Positions 15,133-24,108 of a stretch of DNA of 46,032 nt are shown piece after piece. The DNA lies in NCBI GenBank assembly GCA_009377585.1, contig WHTS01000044.1, positions 1 to 46,032 on the forward strand, read 5' to 3'. Origin of the DNA: Betaproteobacteria bacterium (GTDB taxonomy: Bacteria; Pseudomonadota; Gammaproteobacteria; Burkholderiales; WYBJ01). A model generated the notes under the pieces. That model saw only the letters and a program-made list of their open reading frames with translations. It searched no databases and was not told the DNA's origin. Position 1 is the first letter of the stretch; each line of letters begins with the position of its first letter. The position numbers and the translations under genes were made by a program.

Positions 15133-16353
15133 ATGAGTAAGCAAGAAACTCTGCTGATGTATGTGCCTTCCGCCCAGAGCGAACCGCACTATGAGCCGTA
15201 CGGGTGGCAGCATTGGCCGGAATTTCCGTACATGTCGTATCAGTTTCGTCGGGCACTGGGTGAAACGCAGGAAGGGGGCGGTGCAGTCAGCGAATGCTTT
15301 CAAGCGGCCAGCCGCATGCAACCGGGCAATAAGGAAAGCTGGCACGCGGAATGGATCAAGGTCGGCGACCGTAACCGGCAGCGCGGTGACGAGGCGGAGC
15401 GGGCCGGTCACATTCGAACGGCGATGAATTGCTGGCTGCGCGCAGCCAATTACTACCGGCACGCGGAGTTCTGGCTACCACCGGACGATCCGCGGCGGCT
15501 CGCCACGTTCACGCTGTGTGAGCAGATGTCTCACAAGTTCCTGGCGCGCCTTGAGCCACCCGGAGAGGCGATCGAAGTACCGTACGAGAACGGGAAGACG
15601 CTGTATGCCTACTTTGTCCGTTCGCCTTGCGGCGGGGACAAGCAGCCGGTCCTCATCTCGTTTGGCGGACTGGACTCGTTCAAGGACGAGCTCTGGTTCA
15701 TGGCAGGACGCGGAGCGGTGCAGCGAGGCATGTCGATCTTGATGCTGGATGGGCCGGGACAGGGCGGGACGCTGCGCCGACACGGTCTGTCAACGCGCTA
15801 CGACTACGAAGTCCCGATCGGTTACTGCGTTGATTACCTCGCTTCGCGCAATGACGTGGATCCCAGCCGTATCGCAGTGTGCGGCTCCAGCCTTGGCGGA
15901 TTCTATGCGGCCCGTGCGGGCTGCTACGAGCCGCGCCTCGCGGCATGCATCTCACACGGCGGGAACGCGAACGTCTACGAGAACTATCTGCGCAGAGACG
16001 AAGACCACGAGATGGCTTATCAGATCAAGTGGGTCTACGGCGCCAAGTCGATGCTGGAAGTGCGTGAGAAGGCGCGCGCGTTCCAGATCGGCGACGGCTT
16101 TGCGCGCATGAAATGTCCTTACCTCATTCTTCATGGCGGCCATGACGTGCTCGGGGTAGACCGCGCACGGCTTGCCTACGACAGCGCCAAGGCACAAGGC
16201 GCGAACGTCACGCTGCGTTTCGTCAGCGCCGAAGAGACAGGGGCAGACCACTGCCAGCACGACAACCCGACCATCGGTCAGGAGATCATGCTGGACTGGC
16301 TGGCGGACATGTTCGGCATCGATCAGAGCAGGCTGGCGCAAACCATCGTGTAG
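15133..16353 (+). CDS. alpha/beta hydrolase, 2,6-dihydroxypseudooxynicotine-hydrolase-like (copy 1)
   Basis: A 406-residue alpha/beta hydrolase with a helical N-terminal region (about residues 1-145) and a C-terminal catalytic domain. The nucleophile elbow is GSSLGG (S253), the acid is probably D338 in ILHGGHDVLG, and the His is in the ETGADHCQHDNP segment (H373 or H376). An oxyanion-type SFGGLDSFKDE and LDGPGQGGTLRRHG precede. This layout resembles 2,6-dihydroxypseudooxynicotine hydrolase and FrsA-type esterases, which cleave C-C or ester bonds. Two close paralogues lie at 18860-20083 and 21168-22400. The ATG at 15133 starts the conserved region, and upstream codons in the same frame are not supported. 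It is followed by a Bug gene at 45 bases. The substrate is unknown. Confidence 0.88.
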   Translation: MSKQETLLMYVPSAQSEPHYEPYGWQHWPEFPYMSYQFRRALGETQEGGGAVSECFQAASRMQPGNKESWHAEWIKVGDRNRQRGDEAERAGHIRTAMNCWLRAANYYRHAEFWLPPDDPRRLATFTLCEQMSHKFLARLEPPGEAIEVPYENGKTLYAYFVRSPCGGDKQPVLISFGGLDSFKDELWFMAGRGAVQRGMSILMLDGPGQGGTLRRHGLSTRYDYEVPIGYCVDYLASRNDVDPSRIAVCGSSLGGFYAARAGCYEPRLAACISHGGNANVYENYLRRDEDHEMAYQIKWVYGAKSMLEVREKARAFQIGDGFARMKCPYLILHGGHDVLGVDRARLAYDSAKAQGANVTLRFVSAEETGADHCQHDNPTIGQEIMLDWLADMFGIDQSRLAQTIV

Positions 16354-16398
16354 TCGGTCAGGTTGAACGACTGAGACTTATAAGCCATCAAAGGAACC

Positions 16399-17397
16399 AT
16401 GGAGATGATGAAATCTGGAATCGCAGGATCGCTGTTCGCGGCGGTCGGTATGTCAGTGTGGGCCATCGCGGGCGGCGCGCTTGCGCAGTCGTGGCAACCG
16501 CAAACGAATGTCGAAATCATTATTGGATCCAGCCCCGGCGGGAGCTTCGATATCACCGCGCGGGCCATGCAGCGGATCTTCGAAACGACCAAGTTGGTGA
16601 ATCAGTCGGTCACGGTCGTGAACAAACCGGGCGGGAACAATTCCGTCAGCTGGGTGTACCTGAACGGGCATGCCGCCGACGGCCACTACTTGGCGCTTGT
16701 CTTCCCGACACTCATTACCAACAAGCTGATGGGCAGAAATCCCATCTCCATCGAAGACGTTACACCGATTGCGCACCTCTACAGCGACTACATTGCATTC
16801 GGGGTGCGCGCCGACTCTCCGTTGAAGACGGCAAAGGATGTGGCGGAGGCGCTGCGGAAGGATCCGCAATCGATATCCATGGGGCTTACTGCCGTCGGAA
16901 CAGCGCACCAGATCACGGCCGCCCGTCTCGCCAAGGCGGCCGGCGTCGATGCCAAGCAGCTGAAGTTCGTAGTGTTCAAGGGCGCGGGCGATGCCAAGAC
17001 TGCAGTGCTCGGCGGCCACGTCGACGTGGTGATTTCGGCCCCGGCGAGCTTCGCGGGCGACCTCGATGCCGGGAAACTGCGCGTGCTGCTGGTCAGCTCG
17101 CCCAAGCGTATGGGCGGCGCACTCGCGGGCATCCCGACATTGAAGGAGCAGGGGTACGATATCGTCGTGACCAACTGGCGCGGGTTCGCTGGTCCAAAAG
17201 GGCTCGATGCGCCCAAGGTCGCCTTCTGGGAAGGCGTCTTCGAGAAGCTCTCCCAGAACGAGGAATGGAATAAGATCCTGCAAAAGTATGGCTGGGAGAA
17301 CGAATACATGAATAGTCGCGAGTTCGGAAAATTTCTCGCGTCGCAGCGCGAGGAGCTGCAGGCGGAATTTTCCGCGCTCGGTCTGCTGAAGAAATAG
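16399..17397 (+). CDS. Bug/TctC-like periplasmic substrate-binding protein
   Basis: A 332-residue binding protein with a signal peptide ending near GGALAQS, then NVEIIIGSSPGGSFDITAR, VTVVNKPGGNNSVSW and IPTLKEQGYDIV. It diverges from the Bug proteins of the UGSC modules: the usual VRxIVPFxPGG reads VEIIIGSSPGG and the KGAG segment is FKGAGDAKTAVL. It is closest in style to the binding protein at 20096-21103 (VEIIIGAGPGGGAD, NKPGAGG), the other one in the hydrolase cluster. An AAGGAA lies upstream of the ATG at 16399. Paired hydrolase and binding-protein genes suggest uptake of a substrate that the hydrolase then splits. Confidence 0.88.
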   Translation: MEMMKSGIAGSLFAAVGMSVWAIAGGALAQSWQPQTNVEIIIGSSPGGSFDITARAMQRIFETTKLVNQSVTVVNKPGGNNSVSWVYLNGHAADGHYLALVFPTLITNKLMGRNPISIEDVTPIAHLYSDYIAFGVRADSPLKTAKDVAEALRKDPQSISMGLTAVGTAHQITAARLAKAAGVDAKQLKFVVFKGAGDAKTAVLGGHVDVVISAPASFAGDLDAGKLRVLLVSSPKRMGGALAGIPTLKEQGYDIVVTNWRGFAGPKGLDAPKVAFWEGVFEKLSQNEEWNKILQKYGWENEYMNSREFGKFLASQREELQAEFSALGLLKK

Positions 17398-17451
17398 CGG
17401 CTCCCTAGTTCATGCGCTGCTGCAGCTCCATTGCCTGATCGAGGTACCGTC

Positions 17452-18699
17452 ATGCCTGAGATAGAGAAATATTCAGACGCCTTTTACTCCATGGCTTGGT
17501 ATGGCCCGAAGGGCTATCCCGAACATCTCAATTCGGGCCGGTGCTATATCACGGGCCTGCTTGGAATGCTGCGTTATCACGGCGAACCGGATGTGCTATT
17601 CGCCGATGGAACCAGCGGCGACGGATTTTCGTTCCGTTGGTGCCCCGCATGGGGTGCCCCCGCCTTCAATGGCGGCAAAGGCGCTTTCCACGAGATCTGG
17701 GAATACACGCCACGTGCGCTGGGGTTCGTCGGCCACTGGGAAGAGGACCATGAGGGCGGCTGGGAGGAAGCGTGGGAGAAGCTTCGCTCGCTCATCGACC
17801 GTGGCATTCCTGTTCAGATTGCAACGCATTACAGCGTGATCCGTCCATACGGGGATGCGACATCGCCCGCCCTGGCGCTGCGCGGTACACGTCCCGGCAA
17901 CAAGTATGCTTCCGGGCACCATATCATGGTGACCGGCTACGATGCGGAGCGAGGCACGGTCACCATCTACGAGCCTAACGACGTTCTGCCGCACGCGCGT
18001 TACGCCTGTCCGGTTGCAGCGCTGCGACAGGGCTGGGAGGAGGCGGCGCAGCGTGTCGACAACCGTTATCGCGAATGGAAACACCATCACCCATGGGCGA
18101 AGTCATGGAGCCTGCACGACGGGTACGGTCCCTATCAGATGTTGTGGGTCGAGTCGGGGCGCGACCCCAGCTGGGACATTGCCGTCTCCATCAGGCACAG
18201 CTTTCGTCGAAACTTGAAGATTCTGCGCGGTGATTATCCGAAGCCATACGCCATGTTCGGCAACCAGTGGATGATTCCGCATTGGGAAACCGGCGCGCCC
18301 GGCATGGCGGCCTGCGCCGAAGCCATACGCAATGGCGAGCTGACCGACATCATCGGCCCGATCGGCGAGCGGCGGCAGCTGTTCGCACAGGGGCAGATTC
18401 CGAACCACGGGGTATTGGGGCGCGTGGCTGCGGCGGGTTACCTCAAGCGCGTTGCGGCGGAGCTCAGCAAACGCAACCTAGCGTCGGACGCGGTGCGCGC
18501 GGCCGCCGATCTCATGGGCCAGTCGTCGGAAATCTTCCGCAAGCTGCGCTATGAAGGCGACCTCGAGAGGGCCGGCTCGTTGCTGGCGAGCATCGCCGAC
18601 AAGGAACTGCAGGCCCTGGCGATGATGGAGCGTGGCTGGGAAGTCGTGCGCACTCTGCCCGCGGAACCTGCGACCACGGCTATCAGCAAAGTCGCCTGA
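17452..18699 (+). CDS. papain-fold protein, BtrH-N-like
   Basis: A 415-residue protein. The N-terminal 180 residues look like the BtrH N-terminal / C39-like papain fold: Cys in SGRCYITGLLGMLRYHG (C31), His in SGHHIMVTGYD (H156/H157) and Asn or Asp in TIYEPND (N176/D177), a possible Cys-His-Asn triad. In butirosin synthesis BtrH transfers an acyl chain from a carrier protein, and other members are peptidases. The C-terminal half (helical, with an EIFRKLRYEGDLERAGSLLA segment) resembles the DUF4872-like part of such proteins, with low certainty. GAGGT at 17441-17445 supports the ATG at 17452. It is the third gene of the run hydrolase, Bug, BtrH-like, so it may process the same compound. No carrier protein is nearby. 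Confidence 0.7.
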   Translation: MPEIEKYSDAFYSMAWYGPKGYPEHLNSGRCYITGLLGMLRYHGEPDVLFADGTSGDGFSFRWCPAWGAPAFNGGKGAFHEIWEYTPRALGFVGHWEEDHEGGWEEAWEKLRSLIDRGIPVQIATHYSVIRPYGDATSPALALRGTRPGNKYASGHHIMVTGYDAERGTVTIYEPNDVLPHARYACPVAALRQGWEEAAQRVDNRYREWKHHHPWAKSWSLHDGYGPYQMLWVESGRDPSWDIAVSIRHSFRRNLKILRGDYPKPYAMFGNQWMIPHWETGAPGMAACAEAIRNGELTDIIGPIGERRQLFAQGQIPNHGVLGRVAAAGYLKRVAAELSKRNLASDAVRAAADLMGQSSEIFRKLRYEGDLERAGSLLASIADKELQALAMMERGWEVVRTLPAEPATTAISKVA

Positions 18700-18808
18700 G
18701 CGGGGCGAGCGCATTGCACTTCACATGGCGTGCTGCGCCCGCTCTTCTCTTCCCGAAAGCCCTACCTTGCTGCGGTATCCTTTGCCTTGGGACATGGAAG
18801 GGCTCGGG

Positions 18809-18848
18809 AGAGGAAGCGAGCGCTTCGTGCGCTCGATAGCTTCCTCTT
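18809..18848. terminator. terminator-like hairpin between convergent genes
   Basis: AGAGGAAGC (18809-18817) pairs with GCTTCCTCT (18839-18847), and inside it GAGCGC (18818-18823) pairs with GCGCTC (18829-18834) around the loop TTCGT, with a four-base bulge. It lies between the stops of the BtrH-like gene (plus) and the second hydrolase gene (minus) and is followed on the plus strand by only a short T run. Confidence 0.5.
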
Positions 18849-18859
18849 TCACAAGATCT

Positions 18860-20083
18860 TCAACGGATTGATCGAAGCTTGCGTTGATCGATCTTAAACC
18901 GGTCTCCGAGCCAATCGGTCACCAGTTCTTGGCCGATGGTCGGATTATCGTGCTGACAGTGGTCTGCTCCCGTTTCCTCGGCCGTAACGATTCGCAGCGT
19001 GACGTCCAGCTTCTTTTCGGTTGCATAGGCATAGACCTTGTTGGCGCGTTGTACGCCATTTACGTCATGACCTCCATGCACGATCAGATAGGGACATCGC
19101 ATCTGCTCCAGGACGCCTTCCAGTTTGAACGGCCGGGTCTTTTCGATCGCCTCGTCAATGGTGTTCGCGCCAAACACCCACATGACATGCCGTGATTTTT
19201 CGGGGGACCGTACATCCGGTCGGCTGCTGTATCCCTCATGAATGCTCCATATGGCACCGTGCGATATACAGGCCGATATGCGAGGTTCCATGGAAGCGGC
19301 TCGGGCAGCGTAGTAGCCGCCCAGGCTCGATCCGCAAACTGCAATGCGGCCCGGGTCCACGTCCTTGCGCGTGAGGAGCCAGTCAATGCAGCGCCCCACC
19401 GGAACCTCGTAGTCGTGCCGTGTGGCAATGCCATGGCGGCGCAACGTTCCGCCCTGTCCCGGCCCATCGAACATCAGGACGGCAATCCCGCGTTGCAGGG
19501 CGCCGTGCCCGACCATGAACCAGAGCTCGTCCTTGTACGAGTCCAGCCCCCCGCAACAAATCAGCACGGGCTGGCGATCCCCGCCGTACGGAGACTTCAC
19601 GAAGTAGCCGTATAGCCCTACGTCGTTTTCGTACGGAATGGTGACCGTTTCTCCCGGGGGATCAAGCTGGGCCAAGTAATTCTTAGACATCGACTCGCAC
19701 TTCTCGAAGGTGGCGAGTCGACGAGGGTCCTTCGGATCGAGAAAGAATTCGGCATGCCGGTAGTAATTGGCCGCGCGCAGCCAACAGTTCATAGCCGTGC
19801 GGATATGCCCTTGCGAGCGCGCCTCCTCGGCCCGACCGCGGTTGCGCTCTGCCACGCGCAACCACTCGTCGTGCCAGGACTCCATGTCACCTGGAATCAT
19901 CCGGCTCGCGGCCTGAAAGCATTCGCTGACCGCGCCGCCGCCCTCCTGCGTTTCACCCAGCGCTCGGCGCAGCTGAAACGACATGATGGGGTACTCCGGC
20001 CAGTGGTGCCAACCATACGGTTCGTAATGCGGTTGGCGATTTTCGGTGATCTGGCTGATCGCCGCCTTTTCAACTTCGTTCAT
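18860..20083 (-). CDS. alpha/beta hydrolase, 2,6-dihydroxypseudooxynicotine-hydrolase-like (copy 2)
   Basis: A 407-residue paralogue of the hydrolase at 15133. The N-terminal signature PHYEPYGWHHWPEYP and the block ALGETQEGGGAVSECFQAAS are nearly unchanged, and the catalytic GSSLGGYYAARA, IVHGGHDVNG and ETGADHCQHDNP segments are intact. The active-site Ser, Asp and His are all present, so it should be functional. It is the last gene of a minus-strand run (hydrolase copy 3, Bug, hydrolase copy 2) that faces the plus-strand run. Only 12 bases separate it from the Bug gene. Differences cluster after the Ser elbow (AIWSIHEGYSSRPDVRSPEK here), the likely substrate-facing part, which hints at a different substrate. 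Confidence 0.9.
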   Translation of the reverse strand: MNEVEKAAISQITENRQPHYEPYGWHHWPEYPIMSFQLRRALGETQEGGGAVSECFQAASRMIPGDMESWHDEWLRVAERNRGRAEEARSQGHIRTAMNCWLRAANYYRHAEFFLDPKDPRRLATFEKCESMSKNYLAQLDPPGETVTIPYENDVGLYGYFVKSPYGGDRQPVLICCGGLDSYKDELWFMVGHGALQRGIAVLMFDGPGQGGTLRRHGIATRHDYEVPVGRCIDWLLTRKDVDPGRIAVCGSSLGGYYAARAASMEPRISACISHGAIWSIHEGYSSRPDVRSPEKSRHVMWVFGANTIDEAIEKTRPFKLEGVLEQMRCPYLIVHGGHDVNGVQRANKVYAYATEKKLDVTLRIVTAEETGADHCQHDNPTIGQELVTDWLGDRFKIDQRKLRSIR

Positions 20084-20095
20084 GGCCGTCTCCGT

Positions 20096-21103
20096 TCATT
20101 GGACCTTGGACAATCCGAGATCGGTCAACAGGGAGCGCAACTCATCATACTGCTCGCTCATGAATTTCCGTGTCTCGGCGCTGTCCATGTATGCGTCCGT
20201 GAGATAGAACTTTCCAAGCATTTCCTTCCATTCGGTCGTTGCGACCACGCGAGCGAGAACGGTGTCCCAGTAGGCAGCATGCTCAGGGCGCATGCCCTTG
20301 GCACCCACGACCATGTGGTAGAACGCTCCTACGGCGTCTACCCCCTGCTCCCGCCACGTGGGAACGTCCGCGAACACGCCGCCCAACCGTTTAGGCGCGG
20401 CCAGCGCAATCACCCGGAGTCGACCGGACTGTACATGCGGCAGCAGGATGGCTGGTGTTGCCGACACGACGTCCACGTGCCCGCCTAGCACTTCGGTGGT
20501 GGCATTACCGATCGACTTGTAGACAACAATGCGGAGGTCCCGCACCGGTATACCGCTTTTCTTCAAAGGCAGGGCTGCGGCGATATGGTTCATGTTGCCC
20601 AAGCCGACGCCGACCGTGATGCTGAGGGACTGCGGATCCTGCCGCAGCCGCTCGATCAAATCCTTGCCGGTCTTGATTGAAGAGTCCGACTTCACCGCCA
20701 GCATCATGTATTCCGTATAGAGCAGGGCGAGCGGTGTCATTTCGCTCGGCGGCGTCTTGGTACGGCCAACGATGTGAGCGGTGAGCAATGTCGGCGAGGC
20801 CACCATGAGATGATGCCCGCTGTCGGATTGCTGGAGTAGATGGCTGAGTGCGATTGCACCGCCGGCACCCGGCTTGTTCACGACCACCGCCGGCACTGGA
20901 ATCAGTTGTTTGTCGCGCATGATGTTCTGAAGGAAACGACCGCTTCGGTCGGCCCCGCCGCCGGGCCCCGCACCGATGATGATCTCCACCGGATGCGTCG
21001 GCGCCCAGGTTTGGGCAGCTTTCGTTCCGGTTGACGACAAAGCCATTGCCGCGCTCGCGGCAACGAGGACGAACGCGAAGTGTCTCAGGGTTGTTGGCTG
21101 CAT
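20096..21103 (-). CDS. Bug/TctC-like periplasmic substrate-binding protein
   Basis: About 335 residues from the ATG at 21103 (MQPTTLRHFAFVLVAASAAM ...), which has GAGG six bases upstream and opens a signal peptide ending near GTKAAQ. An upstream extension of the frame is Arg/Ser-rich and not credible. The body has VEIIIGAGPGGGADRSGRFL, VVVNKPGAGGAIALSH and VPTWREQGVDAVG. It pairs best with the other hydrolase-cluster binding protein at 16399. It sits between two hydrolase genes on the same strand, 64 bases after copy 3 and 12 bases before copy 2, so it is almost certainly co-transcribed with them. Confidence 0.9.
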   Translation of the reverse strand: MQPTTLRHFAFVLVAASAAMALSSTGTKAAQTWAPTHPVEIIIGAGPGGGADRSGRFLQNIMRDKQLIPVPAVVVNKPGAGGAIALSHLLQQSDSGHHLMVASPTLLTAHIVGRTKTPPSEMTPLALLYTEYMMLAVKSDSSIKTGKDLIERLRQDPQSLSITVGVGLGNMNHIAAALPLKKSGIPVRDLRIVVYKSIGNATTEVLGGHVDVVSATPAILLPHVQSGRLRVIALAAPKRLGGVFADVPTWREQGVDAVGAFYHMVVGAKGMRPEHAAYWDTVLARVVATTEWKEMLGKFYLTDAYMDSAETRKFMSEQYDELRSLLTDLGLSKVQ

Positions 21104-21167
21104 GCTCTGCCTCGATTGCGTGCTGATCAGATTGCTGAAAGGAGTCCGGCTGCTTGTGAACCGGTCT

Positions 21168-22400
21168 CTAGATGAGGGGTGCGGCGGCCGACCCCGCGAG
21201 CTTCGACTGGTCGATTCCGAAGCGGTCCGCAAGCCAGTCGCCGACGATCTCCTGGCCGATGGTCGGATTGTCGTGTTGACAATGGTCGGCGCCGGTCTCC
21301 TCGGCCGTGACCGAATAAAAGGTCACGTCGACGCCTTGCGTCTTCGCGTGCTCGAAAACTCTACGCGCGCGTTCGACGCCGCCGGTATCGAATCCGCCGT
21401 GAACGATGAGGTAGGGGCATTTCATCCGGTGAAGGACGTCCCATAGCCGCGCGTCGCGCATGTGCTCTCTCGCTTGCGCCACGCTCTGTGCGCCGGAAAT
21501 CCATTTGATCTGGAACGCCATGTGGTAGTTCTCTCCGCGTTCCGCCCACAGCTGGTATACGTCGCCATTTCCGCCGTGCGAGACGCAGGCCGCAAGGCGC
21601 GGCTCGAAACATGCTGCGCGGGCAGCGTAATAACCGCCCAGGCTGGATCCGGATACCGCGATTCGCGACCGATCCACGTCGCTTCTCGTCTCGAGGTAGT
21701 CGATGCAGCGCGCGACAGGAACTTCGTAATCGTGCCGTGTCCGGATGCCTTGTCGCCGAAGGCTGGCGCCTTGCCCCGGCCCGTCGACCATAAGCACGGA
21801 AACGCCCCTCTGCACTGCACCCCGGCCGACCATGAACCAGAGCTCGTCCTTGAACGAATCGAGTCCGCCGAAGCAGATCAGGACCGGATGCCGGCCACCG
21901 GCATAGGGCGTGGGAACGAAGTAAGCAGCGAGCGTCTTTCCCTTCTCGTAGGGAATGTCGATCACTTCGCCCGGCGGGTTGAGTCGGCTGAAGTATTTCC
22001 GTGACATCGCCTCGCACAAGTCGAAGGTCGCCATACGGCGCGGATCGTCCGGTGGCACGTAAAACTCCGCATGACGGTAGTAGTTGGCCGCGCGTAACCA
22101 GCAATTCATTGCGGTCCGGATATGGCCCGCGCTCTCGGCCGCGTCTCCGCGTCGTCGATTCCGTTCCGCTACCTCGAGCCATTCCGCATGCCAGCTTTCC
22201 TTGTCCCCCGGACGCATCCGGGATGCCGCCTGAAAGCATTCGCTGACCGCTCCGCCGCCCTCCTGCGTTTCACCCAGCGCCCGGCGAAACTGAAACGACA
22301 AGGGCGGGTATTCAGGCCACTGATGCCAGCCGTACGGTTCGAAATGTGGATCCTTCCTATCAGTAATAACGTCTATCAGCTTTTTCTCGATGCTTTCCAT
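21168..22400 (-). CDS. alpha/beta hydrolase, 2,6-dihydroxypseudooxynicotine-hydrolase-like (copy 3)
   Basis: A 410-residue paralogue of the other two hydrolases, with PHFEPYGWHQWPEYP, ALGETQEGGGAVSECFQAAS, the nucleophile elbow GSSLGGYYAARA, the acid segment IVHGGFDTGG and ETGADHCQHDNP. The position that is Gly-His-Asp in the other copies reads Gly-Phe-Asp here, but the Asp is kept. In the post-Ser region it is like copy 1 (ACVSHGGNGDVYQLW) rather than copy 2. It is the first gene of its run and starts at the ATG at 22400 with GGAACGAG upstream. The promoter should lie in 22401-22560. Confidence 0.9.
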   Translation of the reverse strand: MESIEKKLIDVITDRKDPHFEPYGWHQWPEYPPLSFQFRRALGETQEGGGAVSECFQAASRMRPGDKESWHAEWLEVAERNRRRGDAAESAGHIRTAMNCWLRAANYYRHAEFYVPPDDPRRMATFDLCEAMSRKYFSRLNPPGEVIDIPYEKGKTLAAYFVPTPYAGGRHPVLICFGGLDSFKDELWFMVGRGAVQRGVSVLMVDGPGQGASLRRQGIRTRHDYEVPVARCIDYLETRSDVDRSRIAVSGSSLGGYYAARAACFEPRLAACVSHGGNGDVYQLWAERGENYHMAFQIKWISGAQSVAQAREHMRDARLWDVLHRMKCPYLIVHGGFDTGGVERARRVFEHAKTQGVDVTFYSVTAEETGADHCQHDNPTIGQEIVGDWLADRFGIDQSKLAGSAAAPLI

Positions 22401-22862
22401 TGATACTCGTTCCGTGTCATGAGACGGGCGCTACATTGTGTTGGTACGCTTATCGGGATCGAACTCAAACATACATGTCGATTGTAAGTGCACATACCGG
22501 CCATAACCCAGGATTTGCGTTTGCATCTTCGGTGCAATCCTCTCAAGGTGCGCCCGATACGATGTGCCTCGCTCAAATCCGCGCCGCCGTAAGGCGCGGT
22601 GCCGAGGATGGCAAGCATTTCCGCCAACCAGCGGTAATGGTCGGGGAAGTAGGTGAAATGCGCCGGCTCGTTTTTTGTTGGACCTGCGGCTTCGGTCAAA
22701 ATAGAATCCGGAAGTGGTCGTGCTCATGTTCTCAGCTCGGCGTGCAGCCTAGCATATCGCGCGGCTCGTCAGACGTTCACCGATATCGCGATCCGAGCGC
22801 ATTCAGCAGGGTGCTTTTTTGGGTTAGATTCGGGGCATGCCCCCAGTGTTGCGGATTCCCAA
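22401..22862. other. intergenic stretch without a gene
   Basis: No frame here has family support. It should hold the promoter of the minus-strand hydrolase run. Short overlapping frames on both strands give Cys- and Arg-rich translations with no homology that I recognise. Confidence 0.5.
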
Positions 22863-23226
22863 ATGAAGCCACCGATTCAGGCCACGGTTTTCTTGCTGTT
22901 CGTTGTCTGCACCGCGGCTTGCGCACAGTACCCGGAGATTTACCCGAACCGGCTCGTCCGTTCCGACCATGCATGAGGCCGGTCTCGATCGCTTCATCGC
23001 GAACTCATGGTACGGCTTGTTCGTGCTGGCAGGTACGTCGAAAGACATCGTGACTCGGCTGAATGTAGCGCCTGTCAAGGCGCTACGCAGCGATGACCCC
23101 GCGCCGCCCTGGCGGCGCAAGGCACCGATACGGTTGGCAATGATCCTGCCGAGTCGCCGCACATATTCAAAGTGAACTGGCGAAATGGTAGCAGGCGGTG
23201 AAGGACGCCGCGTCAAACCCGAGTGA
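22863..23226 (+). pseudogene. decayed Bug/TctC binding-protein gene
   Basis: ATG at 22863 gives an intact signal peptide (MKPPIQATVFLLFVVCTAAC) and then YPEIYPNRLVR, the Bug start. The next codons jump straight to the C-terminal block VPTMHEAGLDRFIANSWYGL and DIVTRLN in another frame, so roughly 200 residues are missing. A second frame change after about 23105 gives LAAQGTDTVGNDPAES, the usual AxxGxEPxGxTPxE tail. The final segment (WQAVKDA-like) also needs stops or frame changes to be ignored. This is a remnant with one large deletion and at least two frameshifts. It probably once accompanied the enoyl-CoA hydratase or the hydrolase cluster. Confidence 0.8.
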
Positions 23227-23346
23227 AGTCGCCGGAGCATCGACTGGCGGTGCGCAACGTGCCGCCACTATATCTTATTGGCGCGAACGATAGTAGCGAG
23301 CGAGCAGGCTCGGTCGCATCGAGTAACTGAACCAAAGGAAACGACC

Positions 23347-24099
23347 ATGAAGTGGGTCAAGTACGAGCGCGAAGGCGCGATAGTCATCATCACCATGAAT
23401 CGGCCCGACCGATTGAACGCCTGGGGCGTGGACACCGCGCGCGACTTGGGCGAGGCGTTCCAGCGCTACAACGATGACGACGAGGCACGCGTGGCGATCC
23501 TGTGCGGGGCGGGCCGCTCGTTTTGCGCCGGCGGCGATGCCAAGGATTACAGGGAACGACAAGCGCCGTGGAGCCAGTCGCCCCAGGACGAGATGGGCAT
23601 ATTCGGCCGAGGCAAGCTATTCAAGCCCGTCATCGCCGCTATCCAGGGGCACTGCTTGGGCGCCGGCCTGTTGCTGGTCGCCATGCGCTGCGACATTCGC
23701 ATCGCTGCTGACAACGCTCAGTTCGGCTTGCCCGAGGTCCAGGTCGGCATCATGAACTGCGAGGTGGGTATGTCCAACCAGGCTATCCCGCTGTGCATAA
23801 TGATGGAGTTGACCATGACGGCGGACCCGATCAGCGCACAGCGTGCGTACGAAGTCGGTATGATCAACAAGGTGGTGCCGGCGACCGATCTCATGGCCGA
23901 ATGTCGAAAGATGGCCGAACGCATCGCGAAGAATGCACCGACCGCTATCCGTCTCAGCAAGGAAGTTCTGCTCAAGGCCTACGAGGTGCGGGCAGAGGCC
24001 AAGCGGCTGGAAAGTGAATTGTTCCAGCAATCATCCAGCTCGCATGACGCGATCGGCGGGTTTAGCGCCGTCGCGAACAAGCAGAAACGCGTCTGGTAA
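23347..24099 (+). CDS. enoyl-CoA hydratase/isomerase (crotonase) family protein
   Basis: A 250-residue crotonase-fold protein. It has TMNRPDRLNAWG near the N terminus, the oxyanion-hole block GAGRSFCAGGDAKDY, the second block GHCLGAGLLLVAMRCDIRIA, and FGLPEVQVGI with the Glu expected at the catalytic position. The usual PGxGGTQRL segment reads NCEVGMSNQ. AAAGGAA at 23334-23340 fixes the ATG at 23347. The gene is followed after nine bases by a CaiB/BaiF transferase, so the pair probably activates an acid and hydrates, isomerises or hydrolyses the CoA ester. The exact reaction cannot be told from the fold. Confidence 0.88.
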   Translation: MKWVKYEREGAIVIITMNRPDRLNAWGVDTARDLGEAFQRYNDDDEARVAILCGAGRSFCAGGDAKDYRERQAPWSQSPQDEMGIFGRGKLFKPVIAAIQGHCLGAGLLLVAMRCDIRIAADNAQFGLPEVQVGIMNCEVGMSNQAIPLCIMMELTMTADPISAQRAYEVGMINKVVPATDLMAECRKMAERIAKNAPTAIRLSKEVLLKAYEVRAEAKRLESELFQQSSSSHDAIGGFSAVANKQKRVW

Positions 24100-24108
24100 G
24101 GCGCGGCG

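Noticed and set aside
13948-15462. Long minus-strand open frame of 504 codons
   Set aside because: It runs antisense through the Bug gene at 13332 and the hydrolase at 15133 and encodes no recognisable family; long antisense frames are expected in GC-rich coding DNA.
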